Shown here: in pieces, positions 26,103-33,337 of the stretch
Numbering within the stretch: position 1 is the stretch's first letter
How the letters are laid out: the number at the start of each line of letters is the position of its first letter
Assembly: GCA_020852925.1 (NCBI GenBank)
Contig: JADYZU010000083.1
Location: 1-40,014, forward strand
Length of the DNA: 40,014 nucleotides
Source of the DNA: Rubellimicrobium sp.
GTDB lineage: Bacteria; Pseudomonadota; Alphaproteobacteria; Rhodobacterales; Rhodobacteraceae
Reading direction: 5' to 3'
The notes under the pieces: generated by a model
Databases searched by the model: none
Told to the model about the DNA's origin: nothing
What the model saw: only the letters and a program-made list of their open reading frames with translations
Program-made: the position numbers and the translations under genes

Positions 26103-26182
26103 TTTCCTTCGCTGGGGCAGGGGTCCGGCGCCTTCCTTGCGGGCGCGCGCCCCGGCTGTGGGGTCCGGGTGTCATGGCGGCC

Positions 26183-27961
26183 TCAGAACCGGTCCGGATC
26201 GAGGGCGAGGACCGAAGCGGCGCCGTTCCGGATGCGCGCCAGATGCAGCGCGGTCGCCGGCACATGCCGGGTGAGCCAGTGGCGCGCGCAGGCGACCTTG
26301 GCCTCACGCAGGGCGGCGTCGATCCCGCCCGCCTCCTCGGCCTCGATGGCGGCCAGCGCCGCGCGGACCCAGATGTAGCCCAGCGCCACTTCACCCATCA
26401 TGTGGAGAAAGTCGCTCGAACCGGCGAGGGCGGCGTCGGGGTTGGAGGCCGCGTTTTCCATGAAGGTCATCGCCGCCGCCTGAAGATCGTCCAGCCCGCG
26501 TCCGAGCGGGTCGAGCAGGCCCGCATCGAGACGGGCCCCCTCGCGGGCGCTGGCGATGAGGCCCCGCACCAGCGCGATGAAGCCCATGAACGCCTGGCCG
26601 CCATCCTGCGCCAGCTTGCGCCCGACCAGATCGAGGGCCTGGATCCCGTTCGCGCCCTCGTAGATCATGGCGATGCGGGCATCGCGCACGAGTTGGGACA
26701 GGCCGTTGTCCTCGATATAGCCGTGCCCGCCGAGGATCTGTTGCGCGGCTACGGTCATCTCGAAGCCCTTGTCGGTGAGAAAGCCCTTGATCACCGGGGT
26801 CAGCAGCGAAATCAGGGCCTCTGCCTGGGGATCGTCCGTGCGGGCCGTGCGGTCGAGGAGGAGCGCGCCCCAGTAGGTCAGCGCGCGGGCGCCTTCGACA
26901 AAGCTTTTCTGGTCCATCAGCATCCGGCGGATGTCCGGGTGGACGATCAGGGGATCGGCGGGGCCGTCGGGGTTCCTTGCGCCGCCCACCGCGCGGCCCT
27001 GGAGGCGGTCGCGCGCATGCGCCAGCGCGGCCTGCCAGGCTGCTTCGGCCACGGCATAGCCCTGAAGCCCGACGCCGAGGCGGGCTTCGTTCATCATGGT
27101 GAACATGGCGTTCATGCCCTTGTGCAGCCCGCCGAGCAGGAAGCCCGTCGCCCCGTCGTAGTCCATGACGCAGGTGGCATTGCCGTGGATGCCCATCTTG
27201 TGCTCGACCTTGCCGGCCGCCACCGCGTTGCGCGCGCCCAGGCTGCCGTCCGGGTTCACCAGCACCTTCGGCACGATGAAGAGCGAGAGGCCCTTCGTCC
27301 CCTCGCCGCCACCCGGGGCGCGGGCGAGGACGAGGTGGATGATGTTGTCGGCAAGGTCGTGGTCGCCGGCCGAGATGAAGATCTTCTGCCCGGTGATGCG
27401 CCAGCTTCCGTCCGGCTGCGGTTCGGCCCTTGTGCGCATGAGGCCGAGGTCGGTGCCGCAATGGGGCTCGGTCAGGTTCATCGTGCCGGTCCATTCGCAG
27501 GACGCGAGGCGCGGCAGGTACAGCGCCTTCTGGTCGTCGCTGCCATGGGCGCGGATCGCGGAATAGGCGCCGTGGGTCAGGCCCTGATACATGTTGAAGG
27601 CCATGTTGGCCGAGACGAAAGGCTCCTGCACTGCGGTATGGATCACATGCGGCAGACCCTGGCCGCCGTGTTCGGGGGCGCAGTCGATCGCGGTCCATCC
27701 GCCCGCGCGCATCTCGTCGAAGGCGGCGCGGAAACCGGTGGGGGTGGTGACCGTGCCGTTCTTCAGGGTGCAACCCTCGCGGTCGCCCACCGCGTTCAGC
27801 GGCGCAAGCAGGTCCGAGGCAAGGCGCCCGGCCTCATCAAGGATCGCGGAGGTGAAGTCGCGGTCGAGGTCATCGAAGCCGGGCAGGCCGGTGCCCTCGA
27901 TCCGCAGGAGCGAATGGAGGACGAAAAGCTGATCGCGGGTCGGGGCGGCAAAGGCGGGCAT
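26183..27961 (-). CDS. Acyl-CoA dehydrogenase, long form with extra C-terminal domain
   Basis: 592-residue FAD enzyme introducing the alpha-beta double bond in acyl-CoA and reducing ETF. It has the N-terminal extension typical of the long class ([18 protein letters not shown]). FAD/substrate motifs are [17 protein letters not shown] and [15 protein letters not shown], with the late [20 protein letters not shown]. The catalytic base is probably E435 in [10 protein letters not shown]. The C-terminal about 130 residues form the additional domain of this class, which includes DmdC and several FadE-like enzymes, so the acyl chain cannot be fixed from sequence. The start is [11 protein letters not shown] at 27961. 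It follows the MerR gene by 37 bases and probably shares its transcript. Confidence 0.92.
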   Translation of the reverse strand: MPAFAAPTRDQLFVLHSLLRIEGTGLPGFDDLDRDFTSAILDEAGRLASDLLAPLNAVGDREGCTLKNGTVTTPTGFRAAFDEMRAGGWTAIDCAPEHGGQGLPHVIHTAVQEPFVSANMAFNMYQGLTHGAYSAIRAHGSDDQKALYLPRLASCEWTGTMNLTEPHCGTDLGLMRTRAEPQPDGSWRITGQKIFISAGDHDLADNIIHLVLARAPGGGEGTKGLSLFIVPKVLVNPDGSLGARNAVAAGKVEHKMGIHGNATCVMDYDGATGFLLGGLHKGMNAMFTMMNEARLGVGLQGYAVAEAAWQAALAHARDRLQGRAVGGARNPDGPADPLIVHPDIRRMLMDQKSFVEGARALTYWGALLLDRTARTDDPQAEALISLLTPVIKGFLTDKGFEMTVAAQQILGGHGYIEDNGLSQLVRDARIAMIYEGANGIQALDLVGRKLAQDGGQAFMGFIALVRGLIASAREGARLDAGLLDPLGRGLDDLQAAAMTFMENAASNPDAALAGSSDFLHMMGEVALGYIWVRAALAAIEAEEAGGIDAALREAKVACARHWLTRHVPATALHLARIRNGAASVLALDPDRF

Positions 27962-27998
27962 CGGGGTCTCCGGGTTCGGGGGTCCGGCGGGGCGGGGC

Positions 27999-28394
27999 TC
28001 AGGCGGCCTGTCCGGCGCCGCGGCGGGCCAGTTCGGCGCCGGCCCAGTCGATCTGGGCGCGCAGTTCGGCGATCGCCTCGTCCAGGTCGGCGCGCTGGCG
28101 CTCCATCCCGGCGAGATGGCCAAGGGCGAGGTCGCGGCTGCGGGCAAGCTGGGTCTGCTGGCCGTCGCCCATGTCGTAAAGGTCCAGGAGCGCCCCGATC
28201 TCCTCGAGGCTGAAGCCGAAGCGCCGGCCGCGCAGCACCAGCTTGAGCCGCGCCCGGTCGCGCCGGGTGAAAAGGCGGGCGGTGCCCTTGCGCAGGGGGG
28301 CGAGCAGGCCGCGGGATTCGTAGAACCGCAAGGTGCGCGGCGTCACGTCAAAGGCGGTGCACATCTCGCGGATGGTCATGGTCTCGTCGGTCAT
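27999..28394 (-). CDS. MerR-family regulator of acyl-CoA/fatty-acid oxidation genes
   Basis: 131-residue one-domain MerR protein. The winged HTH is [21 protein letters not shown] (split: [12 protein letters not shown], then [14 protein letters not shown], residues 6-32), followed by [27 protein letters not shown] and a coiled-coil dimerisation helix to the end. No metal-binding cysteines are present (only C12), so it is not a metal sensor. It resembles LiuR-type regulators of acyl-CoA degradation. It is first in an apparent merR, acyl-CoA dehydrogenase, fadA series, and a perfect 20-bp palindrome 69 bases upstream of its start matches the operator type of this group. Confidence 0.9.
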   Translation of the reverse strand: MTDETMTIREMCTAFDVTPRTLRFYESRGLLAPLRKGTARLFTRRDRARLKLVLRGRRFGFSLEEIGALLDLYDMGDGQQTQLARSRDLALGHLAGMERQRADLDEAIAELRAQIDWAGAELARRGAGQAA

Positions 28395-28462
28395 GGCACC
28401 TCCTTGCGTCCTCTCCGCCCCCGGTTGATCTGGGTCATCGGCCGGGATGGGGCAAGGGGGGT

Positions 28463-28482
28463 TTACGTTGACGTCAACGTAA
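28463..28482. promoter_or_regulatory. Perfect 20-bp palindrome, probable MerR/LiuR-type operator
   Basis: Half-sites TTACGTTGAC and GTCAACGTAA are exact inverted copies with no spacer. MerR regulators of the LiuR type bind TTACGT-n-ACGTAA palindromes between promoter elements, which fits the adjacent MerR gene. The site lies between that gene (minus strand) and trpB (plus strand). It is 69 bases from the merR start and 117 from the trpB start, so control of the merR operon is the simpler reading. Confidence 0.75.
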
Positions 28483-28598
28483 CGCTGCGTCACGAAATCA
28501 CCCCTCGGGCGGGTCCGCATCCCTGGCGCCGGGTGGCGGCCCTTCCACAGGGCGCGCGCGGGCGCTAGAGGGGAGGGGGCGAACAGGGAGGACGGGCC

Positions 28599-29831
28599 AT
28601 GGACGGCGACCACATCAACAGCTTCATGACCGGGCCTGACGAGAACGGCCGTTTCGGCATCTTCGGCGGGCGTTTCGTCTCGGAGACGCTGATGCCGCTC
28701 ATCCTCGATCTCGAGCGCGAATATGCGGCGGCCAAGGACGATCCCGCCTTCGCGGCCGAGATGGACGACCTGTGGAAGCACTATGTCGGCCGGCCCTCGC
28801 CGCTTTATCATGCGGCGCGGCTGACGGCGCATCTGGGCGGCGCCAAGATCTACATGAAGCGCGACGAGCTGAACCACACCGGCGCGCACAAGATCAACAA
28901 CGTGCTGGGCCAGATCCTGCTGGCGCGGCGCATGGGCAAGACGCGCATCATCGCGGAAACCGGCGCCGGGCAGCACGGGGTCGCCACCGCCACGGTCTGC
29001 GCCAAGTTCGGACTGAAATGCGTGGTCTACATGGGCGCGCATGACGTGGAACGGCAGGCGCCGAACGTGTTCCGGATGCGGCTTCTGGGGGCCGAGGTGG
29101 TGCCGGTCACTTCGGGGCGCGGCACGCTCAAGGATGCGATGAACGACGCGATGCGCGACTGGGTGACCAATGTGCGCGACACGTTCTATTGCATCGGCAC
29201 CGTGGCCGGCCCGCATCCCTATCCGGCGATGGTGCGCGACTTCCAGTCGATCATCGGCCAGGAGGTGCGCTGGCAACTGGCCGAACAGGAAGGTGCGGGG
29301 CGGCTGCCCGACACGCTGGTGGCGGCGATCGGCGGCGGGTCGAACGCCATGGGCCTGTTCCATCCGTTCCTCGACGATCCGTCCGTGCGCATCATCGGGG
29401 TCGAGGCTGGGGGCAAGGGCGTGGACGACCGGATGGAGCATTGCGCCTCGCTCTCGGGCGGGCGGCCGGGGGTGCTGCACGGCAACCGCACCTATCTGCT
29501 TCAGGACGATGACGGGCAGATCCTCGAGGGTTTCTCGATCTCGGCCGGGCTGGATTATCCGGGGGTCGGCCCGGAACATGCCTGGCTGCACGAGACGGGC
29601 CGCGCCGAATATGTGGCGATCACCGACAACGAGGCGCTGGCCGCGTTCCAGCTTTGCTGCCGGCTCGAGGGGATCATCCCCGCGCTCGAACCCAGCCACG
29701 CCCTCGCGCATGTGACGAAGATCGCGCCGGCGCTGCCCGCCGACCACATCATCGTCATGAACATGTGCGGCCGCGGCGACAAGGACATCTTCACCGTGGC
29801 CCGCCACCTGGGGGTCGAGGTGAAATCCTGA
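28599..29831 (+). CDS. trpB: Tryptophan synthase beta chain
   Basis: 410-residue PLP enzyme condensing indole and serine to tryptophan. The PLP lysine is K98 in HTGAHKINN, the catalytic Glu is E120 in [11 protein letters not shown], and the phosphate-binding GGGSNAMG is at 245-252. The C-terminal LEPSHALAH and MCGRGDKD motifs are intact. GGGAGG lies shortly before the ATG. Neither trpA nor trpF is adjacent in the window, although trpF-trpB is a frequent order in alphaproteobacteria. A perfect palindrome follows the stop. Confidence 0.97.
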   Translation: MDGDHINSFMTGPDENGRFGIFGGRFVSETLMPLILDLEREYAAAKDDPAFAAEMDDLWKHYVGRPSPLYHAARLTAHLGGAKIYMKRDELNHTGAHKINNVLGQILLARRMGKTRIIAETGAGQHGVATATVCAKFGLKCVVYMGAHDVERQAPNVFRMRLLGAEVVPVTSGRGTLKDAMNDAMRDWVTNVRDTFYCIGTVAGPHPYPAMVRDFQSIIGQEVRWQLAEQEGAGRLPDTLVAAIGGGSNAMGLFHPFLDDPSVRIIGVEAGGKGVDDRMEHCASLSGGRPGVLHGNRTYLLQDDDGQILEGFSISAGLDYPGVGPEHAWLHETGRAEYVAITDNEALAAFQLCCRLEGIIPALEPSHALAHVTKIAPALPADHIIVMNMCGRGDKDIFTVARHLGVEVKS

Positions 29832-29839
29832 CCCTTGCG

Positions 29840-29859
29840 GCATAAACCGCGGTTTATGC
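29840..29859. other. Perfect 20-bp palindrome after trpB
   Basis: GCATAAACCG and CGGTTTATGC are exact inverted copies without spacer, starting 9 bases after the trpB stop. No T-run follows on either strand. It could be a terminator stem (with a small loop) for trpB, or an operator for the gene starting at 29987. Its moderate AT content stands out from the GC-rich surroundings. Confidence 0.5.
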
Positions 29860-29986
29860 GCCTCCTCCGGACGGGTTAGACGGCAGCGTATAGGCCATTG
29901 GGCCCATGGTGACGGGGGCCGGTCCGGAACAGGGTGACCCATCGCCGCAGCGAATCGCGGTGCCATCCGAAACAGAGGGACATGTC

Positions 29987-30622
29987 ATGAAGCACTTTCT
30001 TGTCACCACAGCCATCGCCGCGCTCCTGGGCACCGCCGCCGTCGCGGAAACCCTGACCGAACGCCTGATCGCGTCTTATCAAGCCGAGGGCTTTACCCGG
30101 ATCGAGATCAGGAACGGCCCGACCCAGATCAAGGTCGAGGCCATCCGCGGCGACCGTGAGGTCGAGGCCATCTACGATGCCGCCACCGGTGCCATCCTGA
30201 GCGAGGAATGGGACCGGATCGAGGCCGACGATGACACCACCCCCGGTGTCGAGGTGCGCGATGTGGGTCAGGACTTTGACGATGCATCCGACGACGACAG
30301 CGATATTGGTGACGACACGGACGACGACGACACCGACGACGACACCGACGACGGCCAAGACGACGACGCTGACGACGGCCACGACGACGACATCGACGAC
30401 ACCGACGACGACACCGACGACGGCCACGACGACGACGATGAAAGCGACGTGGAGGACGGTGACGACGGCGCCGACGACGGCCACGACGACGACGATGAAA
30501 GCGACGTGGAGGACGGTGACGACGGCGCCGACAGCGGTGACGATGAAGACGACGGCGACGACAGCGGCGACCGGGATGATGACGACCGGGATGATGACGA
30601 TCACGACGAAGATGAGGACTGA
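29987..30622 (+). CDS. Secreted PepSY-like protein with long Asp-rich tail
   Basis: 211-residue exported protein. The signal peptide (MKHFLVTTAIAALLGTAAVA, 1-20) is followed by a PepSY-like domain of about 60 residues (LIASYQAEGFTRIEI ... VEAIYDAATGAILSEEW). From about residue 80 to the end the chain is almost only Asp with Gly, His, Thr and Glu, including two identical 19-residue copies encoded by a 57-bp duplication. Such a tail would be strongly anionic and could bind Ca2+ or other cations; it lacks RTX nonapeptides. GAGGGA precedes the ATG. The next gene encodes a paralogue, and a membrane LuxR-type regulator follows. The function is unknown; a cation-binding or sensing role in the periplasm is inferred. 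Confidence 0.8.
   Translation: MKHFLVTTAIAALLGTAAVAETLTERLIASYQAEGFTRIEIRNGPTQIKVEAIRGDREVEAIYDAATGAILSEEWDRIEADDDTTPGVEVRDVGQDFDDASDDDSDIGDDTDDDDTDDDTDDGQDDDADDGHDDDIDDTDDDTDDGHDDDDESDVEDGDDGADDGHDDDDESDVEDGDDGADSGDDEDDGDDSGDRDDDDRDDDDHDEDED
30416..30529 (+). repeat. Perfect 57-bp tandem duplication in the Asp-rich gene
   Basis: Bases 30416-30472 and 30473-30529 are identical. Each copy encodes DDGHDDDDESDVEDGDDGA and keeps the frame. The identity at every base, including synonymous positions, points to a recent slippage or unequal-crossover event. The surrounding GAC-rich sequence is itself degenerate repeat. Confidence 0.95.
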
Positions 30623-30656
30623 TCGCAACCGGGCTTGCGGGGGCCGTCTGACCGGT

Positions 30657-30668
30657 CCCCTCGAGGGG
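30657..30668. other. 12-bp palindrome between the two PepSY-like genes
   Basis: CCCC-TCGA-GGGG in the 96-base gap between the two paralogues. It could form a short hairpin (4-bp stem) that attenuates or processes a shared transcript. It is weak on its own. Confidence 0.3.
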
Positions 30669-30718
30669 CTGGCACCTGCGCCGATGTGCGCGGGTGCCGC
30701 AGGGCACGGAGACAGGTG

Positions 30719-31180
30719 ATGTTGCCTCGGATGTTTAGGGCTGCGGGGCTTGCTCTTGCCCTGACGCTTGGCGCCGCGATGGCGCAGGGGCAGAGCCTTC
30801 AGGATAATCTGATCGCCCAGTTGCAGGCGCAGGGCTTTGTCGAGTTCGAGGTGTCCCATACCCTGCTCGGGCGGCTGCGCATCGTCGCGGTCGGCCCCGA
30901 ATATCGGCGCGAAATCGTGGTCAACCCCAATTCCGGCGAGATCCTGCGCGACTACATCACGCGGATCGACGGCAGCACCGCCGTTCCCAGACTGATGGCG
31001 CCCGGTTCCTCCGGGGGCAGCGCGGGCAGTTCCACCGGAAGCGGCGACCGCGACGACAGCGACGACGACGACCGCAACGACGACGACCGGGATGATGACC
31101 GCGACGACGACCGCAACGACAGGGACAGTGACAACGACGACCGGGACGGTGGCCGGAATGATCGCGACGATGCTGACTGA
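30719..31180 (+). CDS. Secreted PepSY-like protein with Asp/Arg-rich tail (paralogue of the preceding gene)
   Basis: 153-residue exported protein. The signal peptide covers about 1-24 (MLPRMFRAAGLALALTLGAA, then MAQG). The PepSY-like domain aligns with the upstream protein: LIAQLQAQGFVEFEV and REIVVNPNSGEILRDYITRI match its LIASYQAEGFTRIEI and VEAIYDAATGAILSEEWDRI. After a Gly/Ser linker the last about 45 residues are alternating Asp, Arg and Asn (DRDDSDDDDRNDDDRDDDRD), so the tail is zwitterionic rather than purely acidic. An ATG at 30731 is an alternative start. It probably arose by duplication with divergence of the tail, and lies 39 bases before the LuxR-type gene. Confidence 0.78.
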   Translation: MLPRMFRAAGLALALTLGAAMAQGQSLQDNLIAQLQAQGFVEFEVSHTLLGRLRIVAVGPEYRREIVVNPNSGEILRDYITRIDGSTAVPRLMAPGSSGGSAGSSTGSGDRDDSDDDDRNDDDRDDDRDDDRNDRDSDNDDRDGGRNDRDDAD

Positions 31181-31219
31181 TCGGGCCGATTTCCGCCCCT
31201 GCACGCCTGTGGGCGCCCG

Positions 31220-31771
31220 ATGACGCGTTTGCTGCGCGGGCGCGGGCGCCTGACCCTGCTTGCGACCGTCGCCGTTCAGGTGGCCTGCGCGCTTTTCTTT
31301 GTCAGCGACATCGTTCTTTCCGTGCTGGGCATGCCGCCGCTTGCCTGGGGCCTGAGCGAGGCGATCGAGATTGGCGCCTCGATCGGGCTCCTGCTGGGGA
31401 TCGCGCTGGGCGTGGTGATCCTGCGGCAGAGCATCGCCCGCACGGCCGAGGTCGAGGGCCGGTTGCGCGCTGCCTCCGGGGCGTTCATGGAACTGCTCGG
31501 GGAACGCTTTGCCGCCTGGGGCCTGACCCCGGCCGAAAGTGACGTGGCGTTCTTTGCGATCAAGGGCCTCTCGACCCAGGAGATCGCCCGCCTGCGCGCC
31601 ACATCCGAGGGCACGGTCAAGGCGCAGACCGCCGCGATCTATCGCAAGGCGGGGGTGACGGGGCGGCCGCAGCTTCTGAGCCTGTTCATCGAGGATCTGC
31701 TGGACGATGGCGCAAGACCGCCCTCGACTCCGGCCCCGGCCCCGACCCCGGCCCCCTCTGCCGCGCCCTGA
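31220..31771 (+). CDS. Membrane-anchored LuxR-type transcriptional regulator
   Basis: 183-residue protein with two transmembrane segments (about 11-33 and 48-68) separated by a short loop, then a linker helix and a C-terminal LuxR/GerE-type HTH. The HTH reads WGLTPAESDVAFFAIKGLST (100-119), then QEIARLRATSEGTVKAQTAA, with RKAGVTGRPQLLSLFIEDLL closing. It ends in an Ala/Pro-rich tail. No receiver or ligand-binding domain is present, so any signal must come through the membrane part or a partner. It directly follows two secreted PepSY-like proteins in the same direction (39-base gap), which suggests they provide or modulate its input. Target genes are unknown; the locus itself is the first candidate. 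Confidence 0.85.
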   Translation: MTRLLRGRGRLTLLATVAVQVACALFFVSDIVLSVLGMPPLAWGLSEAIEIGASIGLLLGIALGVVILRQSIARTAEVEGRLRAASGAFMELLGERFAAWGLTPAESDVAFFAIKGLSTQEIARLRATSEGTVKAQTAAIYRKAGVTGRPQLLSLFIEDLLDDGARPPSTPAPAPTPAPSAAP

Positions 31772-31834
31772 CCGCCAGCCTGCGGGGGTGCGGGATGCGT
31801 CAGGGTGCCGCCGGCGCGCCTCACGAGGAAGAGA

Positions 31835-31864
31835 TTGCGGGATTGCAGGGCGGTAGGCTAGGCT
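31835..31864 (+). promoter_or_regulatory. Possible promoter of the LCCL-protein gene
   Basis: TTGCGG (31835-31840) and TAGGCT (31859-31864) are separated by 18 bases and lie about 43 bases before the ATG at 31907. The match to a sigma-70-type consensus is modest. TAGGCT occurs twice in a row here. Confidence 0.3.
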
Positions 31865-31906
31865 GATGCCGGCGATCCGCCTCAACGACCAATGCGGAGA
31901 TTTTCA

Positions 31907-33208
31907 ATGACCCTGTTCGCCTCTCTTTCCCCCATGCGGTTTTTTCGGCCCCTTGCCGCTGCCGCGACGCTTGGCCTTCTGCCGGGGCTTGCCGCCGCGC
32001 AGGGCTGTCCGGATTACAACAGCCCGCCGATCACCACTCTGTCCTATACCGCGGCCCAGCTTGCCCAGCCGCAGACCATGCCGATGGTCGCGGGGGGCAA
32101 TGTCGATCTGTGGAGTTGCCCCGACCAGCCCGGTGGCGGCTATGTGATGACCGGGCCGGATTTCCACCTCGCGCTGTCGGGCACGCAGCCCGGCACCAGC
32201 ATCGCCGTGCGCGTTGTCGGCGACTGCGACACCGTCCTTCTGGCCAACGACCACACCGGCCAGTGGCAACACGCCGACGATGGCGGTGCGGTGAACTGGT
32301 ATGATCCGGAACTGATCCTTCCGGCGGCGGACGGCACCTATGATTTCTGGGTCGGCACCTGGAGCCCGGATCTGTGCAACGCCACCTTCTCGCTTCAGGT
32401 CGCCTCGACCGCGGCGTTGAACCCCTGCCCGGATCCGAGCCTGCCGCCGGCGCAGACGCTGAATTTCACCGCGAACGACCTGCTCCAGCAGCAGCGGATC
32501 GACGTGGTCGCGGGCGGCGATCTCGACCTGTCGCGCTGCATGGACATCGGCGGCTACGGCCATGCGGTGAACTACCCCGACTTTGCCGTGAACCTCAGCG
32601 GCGCGGGGGCCGGGGTCGATCTGACCATCGGGCTTGAGGGTCAGAACGGCTGCGACACCATCCTCGTGGCCAACGATGCCGGTGGCGTCTGGAGCTACAA
32701 TGACGACGGCGACATGGGCCTGTCGTCGAGCCTTCGCCTCAGCCGTGCGACCGACGGGGTCTATCACATCTGGACCGGCACCTATGGGTCGGACCTGTGC
32801 TATGCCACGCTGACGCTTCAGGCGCAGCCCGCGCTGACCAAGCCGGGCCTGGGTCAGGACGCGCCGACGCCCACGCCGACGCCCACGCCGACGCCCACGC
32901 CGACGCCGACTCCGGCGGCGCTGCCCGATCCGGGCAACCTCATCGGCTATCGCAACCAGACGGGCCAGACCTTCACCTTCACCGTCACCGGTGAGTCCAC
33001 CAGCAGCGTCTGGGGCAGCAACCCCTATACCGACGACAGCCGGCTTGCGGCGGCGGCGGTCCATGCCGGCGTGGTCGGCGTGGGGCAGACCGGCACCGTC
33101 ACGGTGCAGATCAGCGGGGCGCAGAGCGCCTTCACCGGCACGACCGCGAACGGGGTCACCTCGTCGAACTACGGCTCCTGGGGCGGGAGCTTTACCATCC
33201 TGCCCTGA
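31907..33208 (+). CDS. Secreted protein with two duplicated domains, Thr-Pro linker and LCCL domain
   Basis: 433-residue exported protein. The signal peptide covers about 1-32. Two tandem copies of a domain of about 132 residues follow (34-165 and 174-305). Each has four cysteines at matching positions (C34/71/107/157 and C174/211/249/297) and shared stretches such as VAGGxxDL, DTxLVANDxxGxW and ATDGVYxxWxGT. They resemble the beta-sandwich domains of PPC-type secreted proteins. A Thr-Pro run (320-336) leads to a C-terminal LCCL domain (345-431), recognised by SVWGSNPYTDDSRLAAAAVHAG and ANGVTSSNYGSWGGSF. LCCL domains bind carbohydrate or lipid in several settings. The start at 31907 is preferred over 31892 because GGAGA lies 6 bases before it. 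Role unknown; extracellular or periplasmic binding is likely. Confidence 0.85.
   Translation: MTLFASLSPMRFFRPLAAAATLGLLPGLAAAQGCPDYNSPPITTLSYTAAQLAQPQTMPMVAGGNVDLWSCPDQPGGGYVMTGPDFHLALSGTQPGTSIAVRVVGDCDTVLLANDHTGQWQHADDGGAVNWYDPELILPAADGTYDFWVGTWSPDLCNATFSLQVASTAALNPCPDPSLPPAQTLNFTANDLLQQQRIDVVAGGDLDLSRCMDIGGYGHAVNYPDFAVNLSGAGAGVDLTIGLEGQNGCDTILVANDAGGVWSYNDDGDMGLSSSLRLSRATDGVYHIWTGTYGSDLCYATLTLQAQPALTKPGLGQDAPTPTPTPTPTPTPTPTPAALPDPGNLIGYRNQTGQTFTFTVTGESTSSVWGSNPYTDDSRLAAAAVHAGVVGVGQTGTVTVQISGAQSAFTGTTANGVTSSNYGSWGGSFTILP
32864..32914 (+). repeat. Microsatellite-like repeat coding for the Thr-Pro linker
   Basis: About four copies of a 12-bp unit, ACGCCCACGCCG, with a final variant, encode the alternating Thr-Pro residues 320-336. 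Being in frame and multiples of 6 bp, length changes would alter only the linker. Confidence 0.9.
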
Positions 33209-33217
33209 CCCGGTGAC

Positions 33218-33241
33218 GGCGCATCCCCCGCGGGATGCGCC
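33218..33241 (+). terminator. Hairpin terminator after the LCCL-protein gene
   Basis: GGCGCATCCC-ccgc-GGGATGCGCC: a perfect 10-bp stem with a 4-base loop, starting 10 bases after the stop. No T-run follows, but the stem is strong. Confidence 0.65.
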
Positions 33242-33263
33242 ATGATCCCCGCACGGACACGAC

Positions 33264-33293
33264 AGGCCCGGCCGCAGCGATGCGGCCGGGCCT
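33264..33293. terminator. 13-bp stem with GCGA tetraloop between convergent genes
   Basis: AGGCCCGGCCGCA-gcga-TGCGGCCGGGCCT is a perfect 13-bp stem closed by a GNRA-type loop, followed on the plus strand by a pyrimidine-rich TCTGCCTTCTGCC. It lies 44 bases beyond the trkH stop on the minus strand and just after the first hairpin on the plus strand, so it can end both transcripts. Confidence 0.7.
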
Positions 33294-33337
33294 TCTGCCT
33301 TCTGCCCGCGCCTGTCCCTGCTGCCCGCCGCGCGGTT

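Larger units (their letters stand above)
25827..26182. other. Intergenic region holding two inverted copies of the dispersed repeat
   Basis: A 356-base gap between the acyl-CoA dehydrogenase stop and the fadA start, both on the minus strand. It contains repeat copy C on the minus strand and copy D on the plus strand, heads facing each other about 140 bases apart. Between them is a relatively AT-rich stretch (around 25905-25935, GAATTCTTAACCTTCTTCGG) that could hold a promoter. No gene with coding character was seen. Confidence 0.7.

Noticed and set aside
26183-27961. Identification of the long acyl-CoA dehydrogenase as DmdC (methylmercaptopropionyl-CoA dehydrogenase)
   Set aside because: The size and C-terminal domain fit that class, but many paralogues share them, and no dmdB or dmdD neighbour is present; substrate cannot be fixed.
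28395-28598. A tryptophan leader or riboswitch ahead of trpB
   Set aside because: No Trp-codon leader peptide, T-box or stem array was seen; the only structure is the MerR-type palindrome.
29876-31885. A 669-residue minus-strand open frame with long Val/Ala/Ile runs, looking like a membrane protein
   Set aside because: It is the exact antisense of GAC-rich (Asp) codons in the two PepSY-like genes, which read as GTC (Val) in reverse. Signal peptides, ribosome sites and paralogy all support the plus-strand genes.
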